DNA from: Vibrio tritonius
GTDB lineage: Bacteria; Pseudomonadota; Gammaproteobacteria; Enterobacterales; Vibrionaceae
DNA length: 64,000 nt
Reading direction: 5' to 3'
Assembly (NCBI RefSeq): GCF_001547935.1
Contig: NZ_AP014636.1
Coordinates: forward strand, 1,550,001-1,614,000
Shown here: positions 16,647-26,891 of the stretch, in pieces
Numbering within the stretch: the first letter of the stretch is position 1
Layout: each line of letters begins with the position of its first letter
The notes under the pieces: model-generated
Told to the model about the DNA's origin: nothing
The model's input: only the letters and a program-made list of their open reading frames with translations
The model's database searches: none
Program-made: the position numbers and the translations under genes

Positions 16647-18677
16647 TCAACGAAAATAAGCAACCTGACTTTGCAATTGATGCGCTTCTTGCAGTAATGA
16701 CTGAGCACTTTGCACCGTTTGCTGACTGGTTTTCTGATTTTTTAAGTTGAGATCGTTAATATCACTGGCGTTAGCAGCGACTAATTGAGAGACATTGGCT
16801 TGCTCTTCCACCGTTGTCGCAATAGCTTGAGTTTGGTCGGTAATGGTGTTGACCTGAGAGGCGATCGCTGCAAGCGTTTCGCCAGCCTGTTGGGACTGAC
16901 GATAAACATCATCCGCTTGTTGTTGACTTTGCTGAGTGAGTTTGACCGTCTTTTGAGTCGACTGCCGCAACGTCGTAATAATGTCTTCAACACTTTTCAC
17001 TGATGTTTGGGTGCGGTGTGCCAAAGTACGAACTTCATCGGCGACGACAGCAAATCCTCGGCCTTGCTCTCCCGCCCGAGCCGCCTCTATTGCGGCGTTT
17101 AGTGCTAATAAATTCGTTTGTTCAGCAATTTCGTTAATCATGGTGGTGACCTGTTGAATTTGTTCACTGTTGCTATCCACCACGGTAATTGACTGATGAG
17201 TTTGCTCCAATTGATGATGCAAATGCTCCATAGCAATAGAAACAGAACCGACCAATTGACTGCCTGAGCCGATATCTTGGTTCGCCTGCACAACACTGGC
17301 TACAATGGTATCCACCTGTTGGGCTACGGAATCAGCCGAGGTCGCCATTTCTTCGATCGCCGTTACCACATGCTCGACCTGTTGTTGTTGCTCTTGAGAT
17401 TGCTGTAAGTTGCGTTGGGCATCAGTGGCCACATCGGTTGATTGGTTTTCAACAGTGACGCTCGATTGGCGAATTTGTCCAACCAGGTCAGCAAGACGTC
17501 CTGCCATTTGGCTAACACTGTTTAAAAGCTGGGTCATTTCATTGTTACCCGCGTCCGCATCTTGTGGGATAGACAGGCAGACCTCTCCTTGTTCTAACCG
17601 ATGCATATATTGGGTTACTGCACGAAGTGGACCGAGCAAACGTTGAATTAGCCAAGTCATAACAGCGTAAGTTGCGATCCCAACAGTTACCGCTACACCA
17701 ATAATCAACAGTAGCAAGTCACGACTCTGCTCCGTGACTTCATTAACCCAAGTGCCACCCACCAATAGCCAATTCCACCCTTTTACTGCGGTGTAAATTA
17801 CCAATCGTTGTTGAACATCTTGTCCTTGTGGCGCATCAATCGTGAGTAAGCCGCGGGAAGCATTAGTTAAGGATGCAAACGGTTGATTACCGTGACCATC
17901 CACAAAGTTAAAGAAGGTCGAAGAATCACCTAATGAGCCTAATAGCAAATTACCTAGGGTATCTTGATGGCGATCCACCACTAAGGTGTCACCGGTTTTC
18001 CCCCAATGAATTTCTTTTAATGAAGAGAGTATTTGTTGCGTTGCCTTTTCGACAGAGAGCGCGACAGAGAGCACTGCAGCGGGCTGTTTTGCGCGGTCAA
18101 ATAAAGGCTGGTAGTACACTAAAAAGGCTTGCCCTGCGCGATTTTCCTGATCGACAAAAGGCTTACCTGCCATGAGATTCGAATAACCTGAGAAATCACG
18201 GCTAAGGATCGGTTGGTCTACATCGGTACTGCCGTTTTGCGCGGATGAACCCGCAATGGCTACCCATTGCTTATCAGATAGAGAATAGAGCTGCCCAATC
18301 GCGCCAGTATCGGCAGTAAAAGTATCGAAAATATCGTGGTTGTTCACCAGAGGCAGCCCATATTGTTCAATATTGCGAATTGAATGCCCTGCATAATCAA
18401 CCGACTCAGTGCTAACTTCTAAACCACCTAAGTAGCCGTTTTGCAGAGTAGAGTTAAGTACTTTGGTTGTGGAAACGTACGCGTCATATTGGCCCGCCAC
18501 CGTCGTAGCTATGGCGTCCAATTTGGACTGTTGTTCTTGATAGGTTTGGGTTAACAACGCTTGCTGAGCATTGTGGAAGACTAAAGAAGCGATCACCGCA
18601 AAAGCGATCGTCAAACAGCACAACATACCCAGCTTCAGTTGCAAACCGACACTACGTTTACGGAAGAAATGTTTCAT
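16647..18677 (-). CDS. Methyl-accepting chemotaxis protein with Cache sensor
   Basis: A 676-residue membrane receptor: membrane segment 1 at about 14-34, a large periplasmic Cache-type sensor to about 320, membrane segment 2 ([20 protein letters not shown]), HAMP, and a cytoplasmic signalling domain with the conserved hairpin tip [18 protein letters not shown]. It passes ligand information to CheA/CheW. It sits between the pectate lyase and pectinesterase genes on the same strand, so chemotaxis to pectin fragments is a reasonable inference. The ligand cannot be read from sequence. Confidence 0.88.
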   Translation of the reverse strand: MKHFFRKRSVGLQLKLGMLCCLTIAFAVIASLVFHNAQQALLTQTYQEQQSKLDAIATTVAGQYDAYVSTTKVLNSTLQNGYLGGLEVSTESVDYAGHSIRNIEQYGLPLVNNHDIFDTFTADTGAIGQLYSLSDKQWVAIAGSSAQNGSTDVDQPILSRDFSGYSNLMAGKPFVDQENRAGQAFLVYYQPLFDRAKQPAAVLSVALSVEKATQQILSSLKEIHWGKTGDTLVVDRHQDTLGNLLLGSLGDSSTFFNFVDGHGNQPFASLTNASRGLLTIDAPQGQDVQQRLVIYTAVKGWNWLLVGGTWVNEVTEQSRDLLLLIIGVAVTVGIATYAVMTWLIQRLLGPLRAVTQYMHRLEQGEVCLSIPQDADAGNNEMTQLLNSVSQMAGRLADLVGQIRQSSVTVENQSTDVATDAQRNLQQSQEQQQQVEHVVTAIEEMATSADSVAQQVDTIVASVVQANQDIGSGSQLVGSVSIAMEHLHHQLEQTHQSITVVDSNSEQIQQVTTMINEIAEQTNLLALNAAIEAARAGEQGRGFAVVADEVRTLAHRTQTSVKSVEDIITTLRQSTQKTVKLTQQSQQQADDVYRQSQQAGETLAAIASQVNTITDQTQAIATTVEEQANVSQLVAANASDINDLNLKNQKTSQQTVQSAQSLLQEAHQLQSQVAYFR

Positions 18678-18804
18678 ATGTTTGACCTCAGTGAAATGGC
18701 CGAATTCACCATGGATATGTCATCGGTAATGAAAGAAACTTGACGGAATCGGACTCCAATTGCTCAGGAGTCCGAACCGTTCAGTTTTGGATAACTAACT
18801 CAGT

Positions 18805-21036
18805 TTATTGAAAAACAAAGGCACGGATGTCGGCCACGGCTTCAGCGCCAGGGTTAGCTGATTTAGGATTTACACGAGCTGCTTTTTTCAAAGATTCAAC
18901 CCATGGACCTTTTACAGCATTACCTTGCGCATCCACAGTCACACCATTTTTAATAAAGCGGTTGTTACTCAAACTAGACCCATTCACCACATCACTGTAC
19001 TTACTGGTGACAAAGAAGCGATATGATTGGTCGTTATCAAACGTACCTTGCTTCACGTTGCCAGCGTATGGGCTCTTACGGAACAAGAAGTTAAAGCGTT
19101 TGTTATCGATAGACACGTTGTTTTCTAGCACTAAAGCACCAGGGTTAAAGTTATCGGTAAAACCATCCATATTGTTGTGGAACGATAGGCTGTTTTTCAC
19201 AACATGAGGAACGGGTAAACCTTCACCACCCAATTTGAAACCATTACCACGAGTTCCACCTTTGGCTTTCACTTTCATGGTTTCGCCGTTCATATAAGCA
19301 ACAGAGTTAAGAATGGTTACCGCACCATTTGGACCATCTTCAACTTTATTGAATAAATCGAATCCGTCGTCCACATTGTGGTGTGAAATACAACGAACCA
19401 AAGTATTGCCATCACCAACACGCATTTTCACAGCAAAGCCATCAGCATTGATCTGCGCTTTATCGATGTTGTTGTAACTTTCGCTGTCACTAACCGTGTT
19501 GTAACTTGCCCATAAAGCGCGACCGACTTTCTTACTCGATGATATTTGGAAACCAGTATCTGGAGAATTGTGAGTCTTCATATGGTCAAAGTTATTGTGG
19601 CTACCACTGACGATCGTGCGTGCACCATCCACTTCTATATGCGAGACATTCCAATAATTCGCATCATGCAGATACGTGCCAGTTAAGCGCACATGTTTAC
19701 CAGCCGCTTTTAGCGTTTTCATCTTATCAGCGGTACCACTAGCCGAAACCGGAATGGTTAATTCAGGGTAGTCACCATCGGCGAGCAAAATCGTACCACC
19801 TGGTGGCAAAAGATTGACCGCTTGTTGCAAAGTGAGAGCCCCATTGGTGCCTTTAGGATTCACTTTGATCGTCAGAGGATCCGCTTGTTGCACCTTAGCC
19901 ACAGAATAGTGATAGCTCATCGTCTTCAAGTCAGGGCCTTCAATTGGCGTGAAGGAAACATCAAATTTTGTCTGAGCTTGCTTTAGGCTAGTGTTGTAAT
20001 CAAACATTTCACCAGCAGTCACCAGCTTGTCTTTCACTAACCATTGGCCATCTTGTTGCACGCCAAATTTACCGGTGTAGTTTGCGCGAGCTTGTAAAGT
20101 ATAATCTGCAATGGGTGACTGATCAGGAGAAGCTTGTTGAAGGACAGGCGCCACCAATTTAGCGTGGTAACGTGGAGCATCCACCGTATTGGCTTTACTT
20201 AAATCCAATTTCACATTGGTGACGGTGATTTTTGCGTTACGCGAAGCAAAGAAACCTACATATTGATGTTTAGGATCTTGCATCTGTACGATGTTGGCAT
20301 TGGCCCCCTTCACAGGAATCGTTTTGGTTTGGATGCCATCACTGTAACTCACTTCATAGCCGGTATCGGTGCGAGTTAAGGTCATGTGGTAACTTTTACC
20401 TTCTCCAAAAGGAATGCCTTTCACATATTCATGATGGCTCATCCGGTTACCCGCCGTACCCCAAGGGTGGTAGATCCCTTCACGATAATCACCATCGATA
20501 TTGACTAAGCCATTTTTGACTTTCTTTTTGTTCGCACGAATTAGGTTCATCACCATGTTCGATGAAGCAGGAAACTCTTCAAGTCCCTCCGGTTGAGGAT
20601 TCATACGCGCCTTACCCAGCACATCACGCACCATGAGGCCAGCGCCTTCTTGACGGTTTGGTGTAGACCCAGTTTCAGGCCCGAGTTGATCCATGGTGAT
20701 ATCCGCAGACAGAGTAAAGTTCACATCTGTTGGCAATTCGGTGTAGTAAAAAGTACCACCATCATGAGAGTTGGCTAACTTACCACCGCGACTCTCGATG
20801 GTAAAACGAGACGCCACAGGACCGGGCTGAACCAATTTACCATCGACAGTAACCTGGTTTGTACCTACCTTTTCAGGAAGAATAGTCGAACCGAAGTTAA
20901 GATCAGTTGATTGACCAAAGGTAATTGCTTGCCAAGTTAATGAATCACTGTGAGAAATCACTTGATCGGCTTGAGATGCGCACCCACCCAACGCCAGAAT
21001 GGAAGCGATAGATAACGCGATAGGAGTTCTTTTCAT
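18805..21036 (-). CDS. pelX: PL9 pectate lyase, PelX-like, outer-membrane lipoprotein
   Basis: A 743-residue pectate lyase of family PL9. The N-terminus has a lipobox L-G-G-C with cysteine 19, followed by alanine, predicting an outer-membrane lipoprotein. An extra N-terminal domain of about 280 residues precedes the right-handed beta-helix (from about 390, LTLQQAVNLLPPGGTILLADG). The calcium-binding acidic cluster is in NADGFAVKM and NVDDGFDLFNKVEDG, and the catalytic lysine in GNGFKLGG. PelX of soft-rot bacteria, similar in length, is an exo-lyase releasing unsaturated digalacturonate. kdgM lies upstream; a terminator between them should allow only partial read-through. Confidence 0.88.
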   Translation of the reverse strand: MKRTPIALSIASILALGGCASQADQVISHSDSLTWQAITFGQSTDLNFGSTILPEKVGTNQVTVDGKLVQPGPVASRFTIESRGGKLANSHDGGTFYYTELPTDVNFTLSADITMDQLGPETGSTPNRQEGAGLMVRDVLGKARMNPQPEGLEEFPASSNMVMNLIRANKKKVKNGLVNIDGDYREGIYHPWGTAGNRMSHHEYVKGIPFGEGKSYHMTLTRTDTGYEVSYSDGIQTKTIPVKGANANIVQMQDPKHQYVGFFASRNAKITVTNVKLDLSKANTVDAPRYHAKLVAPVLQQASPDQSPIADYTLQARANYTGKFGVQQDGQWLVKDKLVTAGEMFDYNTSLKQAQTKFDVSFTPIEGPDLKTMSYHYSVAKVQQADPLTIKVNPKGTNGALTLQQAVNLLPPGGTILLADGDYPELTIPVSASGTADKMKTLKAAGKHVRLTGTYLHDANYWNVSHIEVDGARTIVSGSHNNFDHMKTHNSPDTGFQISSSKKVGRALWASYNTVSDSESYNNIDKAQINADGFAVKMRVGDGNTLVRCISHHNVDDGFDLFNKVEDGPNGAVTILNSVAYMNGETMKVKAKGGTRGNGFKLGGEGLPVPHVVKNSLSFHNNMDGFTDNFNPGALVLENNVSIDNKRFNFLFRKSPYAGNVKQGTFDNDQSYRFFVTSKYSDVVNGSSLSNNRFIKNGVTVDAQGNAVKGPWVESLKKAARVNPKSANPGAEAVADIRAFVFQ

Positions 21037-21053
21037 ATTTCAAATTCCTTGAA

Positions 21054-21095
21054 CAAAAAAAGGCTTATTTCGACGGCAGTCTCAAAATAAGCCTT
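21054..21095 (-). terminator. Terminator or attenuator between kdgM and pelX
   Basis: An 11-bp stem (AAGGCTTATTT / AAATAAGCCTT) that, on the minus strand, is followed by seven T. It lies right after the kdgM stop and just before the pelX start, so it should set a high kdgM to pelX ratio. No separate promoter for pelX is obvious in the short gap. Confidence 0.8.
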
Positions 21096-21122
21096 CAGTG
21101 GACGAAACTAGACATCTTTTAT

Positions 21123-21848
21123 TTAGTAACTGTATTTCACACCGATACGTACACGAGGACGCCATTTGTCATTTTGAGCACTTCCGTCGTAAACATAATC
21201 ACCTGATTTGTATGGTACAAAACCAATTTCTGTGAATGGATGCCAACCGCCTTCAAAACCAGTATATTCACCTTTAAAGTTCACTTCAGAGAACCAGTTT
21301 TGGTGATCTTTCCAACGTGGACCAGATGAATCAGGGTTGAAGGTATAATCAACGCTTCCGCCCAATTTCCAGTTTTCTAGGCCGCCATAACTTGCTTCAA
21401 ATGTCCAACGGTTGTAGTGCGAGTTATTCGCATTCACTTTGTTCTCGTAGTGATAACGATGACGGAATGAGACAGACCAATCTGGGTTTACTTTGTAACC
21501 CAAGGTCAAGTTAAATTGATGCCCCACTTTGTCGGAACCTGATTCCCATTTGTATTGAGGTTTTAAGCTCCAAGCATCATTTAACTTATATAGATAACTC
21601 ACATTAGCTTGTTGGCCGTTGCCCTTTTGCTCACCCAACGCATCTTCGTTGTCACTTTTCCATTTCGCTTCAACTTCAAACCCGACACCATTTTTGAAAC
21701 GGTGGCTAACGGCAACACGATCTGCTTGTTTGGCAGATTGGCCATCGTAGCGAGGAGTGGTTTCATGACGGATGTTAATGGTGGTTGCATGGGCAGCAAC
21801 ACTTGTCATAGCCAGTAGGATAGCTGAGGTTAAGATTTTAGCTTTCAT
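21123..21848 (-). CDS. kdgM: KdgM-family oligogalacturonate-specific porin
   Basis: A 241-residue outer-membrane beta-barrel with signal peptide MKAKILTSAILLAMTSVAAHA, strands of alternating residues and a C-terminal aromatic end (KYSY). It resembles the KdgM/NanC family of monomeric 12-strand porins that pass acidic oligosaccharides. The ATG at 21848 is chosen over a GTG 13 codons upstream because it begins the signal peptide, although its ribosome site is weak. A KdgR-like site lies about 95 bp upstream. First gene of the kdgM-pelX-mcp-pectinesterase series. Confidence 0.9.
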   Translation of the reverse strand: MKAKILTSAILLAMTSVAAHATTINIRHETTPRYDGQSAKQADRVAVSHRFKNGVGFEVEAKWKSDNEDALGEQKGNGQQANVSYLYKLNDAWSLKPQYKWESGSDKVGHQFNLTLGYKVNPDWSVSFRHRYHYENKVNANNSHYNRWTFEASYGGLENWKLGGSVDYTFNPDSSGPRWKDHQNWFSEVNFKGEYTGFEGGWHPFTEIGFVPYKSGDYVYDGSAQNDKWRPRVRIGVKYSY

Positions 21849-21943
21849 ATTGAAACACCGTTTTGTTTTATTAGATTCACGAGACACAAGCTAACTCTAA
21901 CCAAAAAGAGAAGAAAGTTGCCAAACAACAATTTGTGATCTAA

Positions 21944-21956
21944 GAAACGATGTTTC
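21944..21956 (-). promoter_or_regulatory. KdgR-like operator, kdgM side
   Basis: Perfect inverted repeat GAAAC-GAT-GTTTC extended by CATTT on one side, about 95 bp upstream of the kdgM start. It matches the known TGAAAC...GTTTCA pattern of KdgR operators. Confidence 0.7.
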
Positions 21957-22264
21957 ATTTATATTTTTATTTTTGTGTGATCTAAATAAAACAACAAACC
22001 AAATATAAATAAAAAGAAAATAAAATACTTAATTAAGTTTTTCATAAATGAAATACGGTATATCATATAATTCATATCGCAAAATAAATCACCCCTTCAA
22101 ACACATAAATTAAATATAATAAAAACAGCTAGTTATGTTTTAAAAATCATAAAGTTTTAACTTGATCACTTAACTTTTAGAGAAAGTTTGACGTAAGTCA
22201 ATGTAAACAAAACTTCTTTAAACGCCTAAATTTTCGCGTTTCAAAAATAATGAAAACCCAAAAA

Positions 22265-22277
22265 GAAACGATGTTTC
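22265..22277 (+). promoter_or_regulatory. KdgR-like operator, togM side
   Basis: Same 13-base core GAAACGATGTTTC as the kdgM-side site, about 170 bp upstream of the togM ATG. Confidence 0.7.
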
Positions 22278-22378
22278 ATATTTTTATTTAAAATATTTTA
22301 AAAATGAGTTTTCAGATCACAATTATTGTAAATTGAAGTGGAAATAAACTTTTATCGTACGTTTAATGGTCAGCAGAA

Positions 22379-22418
22379 ACCAGAGAGAGGCGAGGACTAG
22401 TGTATTCAACTCTCTGGT
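22379..22418 (+). promoter_or_regulatory. Hairpin in the togM leader
   Basis: A 9-bp perfect inverted repeat ACCAGAGAG / CTCTCTGGT with a 22-nt loop, ending 28 bp before the togM ATG. No T-run follows, so it is not an intrinsic terminator; it may affect translation or mRNA stability. Confidence 0.4.
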
Positions 22419-22446
22419 ACTTAACCTTAACTATGAGGACGAGAAA

Positions 22447-23331
22447 ATGTATGAAAGTCGTAAGCTTGGACTGGCATACCTATCACCCTATATTCTCGGG
22501 TTGATAGTGTTTACTGCCTTTCCATTTGTTTCGTCATTTTTGATGAGCTTCACCGATTACGATTTGATGACCGCACCGAAATTTGTGGGACTCGAAAACT
22601 ATCGGTACATGCTCACTGAAGATGACCTATTCTGGAAGTCAATGGGCGTTACGTTCGCGTACGTTTTCTTGACCATCCCAGTTAAGCTGGCTTTTGCGTT
22701 ATTTATTGCGTTCATTCTGAACTTCAAATTAAAAGGAATTGGCTTCTTCCGTACCGCCTACTACATTCCTTCTATTTTGGGGAGCAGTATTGCAATCGCA
22801 GTGTTATGGCGTGCCTTGTTTGCCATCGACGGCGTACTAAACGGGTTGCTAGGGTTTATTGGTATTGACCCTATCAACTGGTTAGGTGAGCCCTCTTTTG
22901 CCCTATTTTCCATCACTTTATTGCGTGCTTGGCAGTTTGGTTCTGCGATGGTGATCTTCTTGGCTGCGTTGCAAAACGTTCCTCAATCTCAATATGAGGC
23001 AGCCATGATTGACGGTGCAAGCAAATGGCAGATGTTCATGAAAGTGACTGTACCTCTGATTACACCGGTGATTTTCTTCAACTTCATCATGCAAACCACT
23101 CAAGCGTTCCAAGAATTTACCGCGCCTTACGTTGTCACTGGCGGCGGCCCAATGAAATCGACCTACTTGATCTCGCTGTACATTTACGAAACCGCCTTCA
23201 AGTTCTTCGACATGGGTTACGGTAGTGCATTGGCTTGGGCATTGTTCATCGTCGTTGCAATCTTCACCGCTATCACCTTCCGTTCATCTAAGTACTGGGT
23301 GTTCTATTCAGGTGATAAAGGAGGTAAATAA
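22447..23331 (+). CDS. togM: TogM, oligogalacturonide ABC transporter permease
   Basis: A 294-residue MalF-type permease with six membrane segments and the EAA loop (YEAAMIDGASKWQMFMKVTVP) that contacts the ATPase. Together with TogN it forms the inner-membrane channel importing oligogalacturonides. The ATG at 22447, after TGAGGACGAGAAA, is preferred; a 27-codon upstream extension reads through the leader hairpin. The togM-N-A-B-pelW order is that of the Dickeya oligogalacturonide importer. Confidence 0.9.
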   Translation: MYESRKLGLAYLSPYILGLIVFTAFPFVSSFLMSFTDYDLMTAPKFVGLENYRYMLTEDDLFWKSMGVTFAYVFLTIPVKLAFALFIAFILNFKLKGIGFFRTAYYIPSILGSSIAIAVLWRALFAIDGVLNGLLGFIGIDPINWLGEPSFALFSITLLRAWQFGSAMVIFLAALQNVPQSQYEAAMIDGASKWQMFMKVTVPLITPVIFFNFIMQTTQAFQEFTAPYVVTGGGPMKSTYLISLYIYETAFKFFDMGYGSALAWALFIVVAIFTAITFRSSKYWVFYSGDKGGK

Positions 23332-23332
23332 C

Positions 23333-24241
23333 ATGGCTTCTACATTAACTGTCAATAATACGGCCTCGAATAAAGAGAGCCGCTTAGAGAACGACCGCAC
23401 CATTCGTCGTGAAAAGATCAATGCCTTTATTCGCTATACTGTGTTGATCATCGTGGGTGTCACCATGCTCTACCCACTGTTTTGGATGTTCTCTGCATCC
23501 ATGAAACCGAACCACGAGATTTTCTCTTCCTTAAGTCTAATTCCCCATGAATGGAGCTTAGAAGGGTTTATCAATGGTTGGAAAACCGGTACTGAGTTTA
23601 CTTTTGGTCACTACATCATTAACACCTTTGCTTATGTGTTACCGAAAGTTCTGTTTACCGTTATATCGTCAACTATTGTGGCATTTGCGTTCGCGCGTTT
23701 CGAGATTCCTTGGAAAGGTTTCTGGTTTGCCACATTGATCGCAACCATCTTGTTACCTCAGTCAGTATTGTTGATTCCTCAATACTTGATGTTCCGCGAG
23801 ATGAATTTACTTGATAGTTACCTACCACTGTATTTGCCATTGGCATTTGCAACACAAGGCTTCTTTGTGTTCATGCTGGTTCAGTTCTTACGTGGTGTAC
23901 CAACGGATATGGAAGAAGCAGCAATGATCGATGGCTGTAACTCATTCCAAGTACTTTGGTATGTTGTGGTTCCTGTTATTCGCCCAGCCATCATTTCTGT
24001 TGCTCTGTTCCAATTTATGTGGTCAGTCAACGACTTCCTTGGTCCATTGATTTACGTCTCAAGTGTAGAGAAATACCCAATCGCTCTCGCACTGAAAATG
24101 TCTATCGACGTCACCGAAGGTGCAAAATGGAATGAGATTTTGGCAATGGCGTCCATCTCTATTATTCCGTCCATCGTGGTCTTCTTCATGTCACAAAAAT
24201 ACTTTGTTGAAGGCGTTAGTAACAGCGGTATTAAAGGTTAA
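23333..24241 (+). CDS. togN: TogN, oligogalacturonide ABC transporter permease
   Basis: A 302-residue MalG-type permease, six membrane segments, EAA loop at MEEAAMIDGCNSFQVLWYVV. It pairs with TogM. The ATG at 23333 follows AAAGGAGGTAAATAAC, and the previous stop is 2 bp upstream. An upstream in-frame start at 23225 lies inside togM and is not used. Confidence 0.9.
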   Translation: MASTLTVNNTASNKESRLENDRTIRREKINAFIRYTVLIIVGVTMLYPLFWMFSASMKPNHEIFSSLSLIPHEWSLEGFINGWKTGTEFTFGHYIINTFAYVLPKVLFTVISSTIVAFAFARFEIPWKGFWFATLIATILLPQSVLLIPQYLMFREMNLLDSYLPLYLPLAFATQGFFVFMLVQFLRGVPTDMEEAAMIDGCNSFQVLWYVVVPVIRPAIISVALFQFMWSVNDFLGPLIYVSSVEKYPIALALKMSIDVTEGAKWNEILAMASISIIPSIVVFFMSQKYFVEGVSNSGIKG

Positions 24242-24259
24242 TTTCTCGGAGTAACAACA

Positions 24260-25402
24260 ATGGCTGAAGTAAAATTTAAACATCTGGAAAAAGTGTACTC
24301 AAACGGTTTCCATGCGGTACACGGGATTGATTTGACGATTAACGATGGCGAATTCCTGGTTATCGTAGGCCCATCTGGCTGCGCTAAATCAACTACTTTA
24401 CGTATGTTAGCTGGCTTAGAGAGCATTACCGGTGGTGAAGTAACCATTGGTGGCAAAGTGGTGAACAACCTAGCGCCTAAAGATCGTGGTATTGCCATGG
24501 TTTTCCAAAACTATGCGCTATATCCCCACATGACAGTAGAAGAAAACTTAGCATTTGGTTTGAAGCTACAAAAATTGCCTAAAAATGAGATCCACCAGCG
24601 CGTACATGAAGCAGCAAGAATCTTGGAGATTGAAGATCTGCTCGATCGCTTGCCTCGTCAACTTTCTGGTGGTCAAGCGCAACGCGTCGCGGTTGGACGT
24701 GCCATCGTGAAAAAACCCGATGTGTTCCTGTTCGATGAACCGTTATCTAACTTGGACGCAAAATTGCGCGCTTCAATGCGAGTCCGTATCTCTGATTTGC
24801 ACAAGCACCTTAAATCAGAAAACCGTCCAGCAACTGCCGTTTACGTGACCCACGACCAAACAGAAGCGATGACCATGGGCGACCGAATCTGTGTGATGAA
24901 GCTTGGCGAAATTATGCAGGTGGATACACCAGAAAACCTCTACAACGCCCCAGTCAATATGTTTGTTGCTGGTTTTATCGGTGCTCCAGAAATGAACCTA
25001 GTGGACGTATCGCTTAAAGAGCACGAAGGGAAATTAGTGGTCAATATGGATGGCCAACACTTGGTCATTCCGGAAGAAAAAGCAGCATTAATTCGTTCAC
25101 ATCAAGCGAACAAAACCGTGCTCGGCATTCGTCCAGACAATATCACTCTTGCTCTGACTGATGAAGCTCTGGCTCATGAACAGATCATAGTGGGCGATGT
25201 GATTCGCATGGAAAACATGGGCCACGAAGTATTCGTCTACTTCCGTATCGGGAATGACGAATTTACATCGCGTGTACCAATTGATGATGTAAAAGCCAAA
25301 CTCGATATGAAATTACAAAAAGGGGTGAAATTCATTTTTGATATGAACAAAGCCCATGTCTTTGATAAAGAAACAGAAATGAACATCTCTCTGAAAAAAT
25401 AA
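24260..25402 (+). CDS. togA: TogA, ABC transporter ATPase (UgpC/MalK type)
   Basis: A 380-residue ATPase that powers TogMN. Walker A is GPSGCAKST (37-45), with alanine in place of the usual second-last glycine; the signature is LSGGQAQRV, Walker B is [13 protein letters not shown], then the H-loop VTHDQTEAM. The C-terminal TOBE/regulatory part (from about 240) contains [25 protein letters not shown] is the ribosome site. The Walker A glycine-to-alanine change is conservative and the rest is intact, so activity is expected. Confidence 0.92.
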   Translation: MAEVKFKHLEKVYSNGFHAVHGIDLTINDGEFLVIVGPSGCAKSTTLRMLAGLESITGGEVTIGGKVVNNLAPKDRGIAMVFQNYALYPHMTVEENLAFGLKLQKLPKNEIHQRVHEAARILEIEDLLDRLPRQLSGGQAQRVAVGRAIVKKPDVFLFDEPLSNLDAKLRASMRVRISDLHKHLKSENRPATAVYVTHDQTEAMTMGDRICVMKLGEIMQVDTPENLYNAPVNMFVAGFIGAPEMNLVDVSLKEHEGKLVVNMDGQHLVIPEEKAALIRSHQANKTVLGIRPDNITLALTDEALAHEQIIVGDVIRMENMGHEVFVYFRIGNDEFTSRVPIDDVKAKLDMKLQKGVKFIFDMNKAHVFDKETEMNISLKK

Positions 25403-25423
25403 AACGCGCTTGGAGACGCTATT

Positions 25424-26710
25424 ATGATGAAACGTACCTTACTTGCTACCTTAACAGCTCTGGCTTTAGGTTCTATCGCCAGCAGTGCTTACGCTCAAAC
25501 TGAACTGCGCATGTCTTGGTGGGGTGGTAACTCCCGCCACCAAGCTACCTTAAAAGCGCTGGAAAAATTTCACGAAAAATACCCAGACATTGTCGTCAAG
25601 GGTGAATACACAGGTTGGGATGGTCACCTTTCTCGTCTGACTACTCAGATCGCTGGTAACACCGAACCTGACGTAATGCAAACCAACTGGAACTGGCTGC
25701 CTATTTTCTCTCGTGACGGCGAGGGCTTTTACGACATGTTCCAAGAAAAAGATGCTCTGCAAGTGAACCAGTTCCCTTCTCAAGCAATTAAAATGACCAC
25801 TATTAGTGGCAAGTTGGAAGGGCTACCTGTGAGTATGACTTCACGTGTCTTTTACTACAACAAAGACACTTGGGAAAAAGCAGGCGTCGCTTACCCAACA
25901 AACTGGGACGACCTGATGAAGTCAGGTAAAGCGTTCGAGAAAAAACTAGGCGAAGATTACTACCCGTTAGTTATCGAAGCGCGTGATATTTTCGCGATGA
26001 ACCGCTCTTACTACATTCAAAAATTTGGCAAAGACATCATTAACCATGATACCAACATGTTGAATTTTGATAAGAAAGAGATGACTGATTTCTTCCAAAT
26101 GTACGTTGACCAAGTGAAGAACCATGTCTTCCCTTCAACCAAAGAATACTCTTCATACGGTAAAGGTAACTTGTATGAAATGCGCCCTTGGATTGATGGA
26201 CGTTTCGGTGGCCTCTACATGTGGGATACAGCAGTACCAAAATACTCAGATAACCTACAACCACCAATGTCTTTGGAATTAGGTCCATACCCAATGGCAC
26301 CTGGCGCGAAAGACGCAGGTCTATTGGCTCGTCCTTCAATGATGTTCTCTATTGGTCGTAACACTAAACACCCAGAAGAGGCAGCAAAACTGGTTAACTT
26401 CCTGCTAAACGATCCTGATGGCGTTAAAGCACTGGGTCTTGCTCGTGGTATTCCGATGAGTAAAAAAGGCTTGGGTATTTTGCAATCGAGTGGTGAGATT
26501 GATAAGCACAGCTTGTCATACGAAGGGTATGAACAAGCACAAAACCTACCTCAAGTTATCACTCCAACCACTTACACAGATAACGCTCAGTTGATGGAAT
26601 TGTTCCAAGAAGAGATGGAACACCTCGACTATGGTCAATCTACGCCAGCGGAATCTGCTAAAAACTTCTTACGTCGCGGTAACCGCGTTTTAGCGAGAAT
26701 CGCTAAGTAA
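25424..26710 (+). CDS. togB: TogB, oligogalacturonide-binding protein
   Basis: A 428-residue family-1 extracellular solute-binding protein with signal peptide ending IASSAYA. Features include LRMSWWGGNSRHQATLKALEKF at the mature N-terminus and the SRVFYYNKDTWEKAG region. It captures oligogalacturonides in the periplasm and hands them to TogMN. Two adjacent ATGs (25424 and 25427) are equivalent starts. A terminator follows at 26722. Confidence 0.9.
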   Translation: MMKRTLLATLTALALGSIASSAYAQTELRMSWWGGNSRHQATLKALEKFHEKYPDIVVKGEYTGWDGHLSRLTTQIAGNTEPDVMQTNWNWLPIFSRDGEGFYDMFQEKDALQVNQFPSQAIKMTTISGKLEGLPVSMTSRVFYYNKDTWEKAGVAYPTNWDDLMKSGKAFEKKLGEDYYPLVIEARDIFAMNRSYYIQKFGKDIINHDTNMLNFDKKEMTDFFQMYVDQVKNHVFPSTKEYSSYGKGNLYEMRPWIDGRFGGLYMWDTAVPKYSDNLQPPMSLELGPYPMAPGAKDAGLLARPSMMFSIGRNTKHPEEAAKLVNFLLNDPDGVKALGLARGIPMSKKGLGILQSSGEIDKHSLSYEGYEQAQNLPQVITPTTYTDNAQLMELFQEEMEHLDYGQSTPAESAKNFLRRGNRVLARIAK

Positions 26711-26721
26711 TATGTCTATCC

Positions 26722-26751
26722 ACCGCCGATACAGTGTATCGGCGGTTTTTT
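26722..26751 (+). terminator. Terminator of togMNAB
   Basis: A 10-bp perfect stem CCGCCGATAC / GTATCGGCGG with loop AGT, followed by six T. Confidence 0.92.
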
Positions 26752-26767
26752 GTTGATTTATCTAATT

Positions 26768-26891
26768 ATACCCAAATGACCTCAAGATGCAGGATTCAGA
26801 GCTTCATCAACGAGCACAGGTCAAGCTCAATGACGGAAGGAATGGTCATTCCCTTTCATCGCCATTGGGCGCAGAAATGGGCTTGTTGATG
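26768..26891 (-). repeat. MITE-like repeat, partial copy before pelW
   Basis: About 124 bp matching one end of the 260-bp element (starting ATACCCAAATGACCTC, through GGGCGCAGAAATGGGCTTG). It then diverges, so the other half is lost. It lies between the tog terminator and the pelW start and must be part of the pelW promoter or leader region. Confidence 0.8.

Larger units (their letters stand above)
21849..22446. promoter_or_regulatory. kdgM / togM divergent control region
   Basis: A 598-bp AT-rich gap without genes. It contains two identical KdgR-like cores (21944-21956 and 22265-22277), one near each gene, a 14-bp palindrome TTGAC-GTAA-GTCAA at 22188-22201, CRP-like half sites (TGTGATCTAAATAAAA from 21975; CAGATCACA near 22315) and a leader hairpin before togM (22379-22418). 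Confidence 0.65.

Noticed and set aside
17410..18175. Plus-strand ORFs opposite the chemoreceptor
   Set aside because: They are antisense shadows of a well-supported gene, with low-complexity translations and no ribosome sites.
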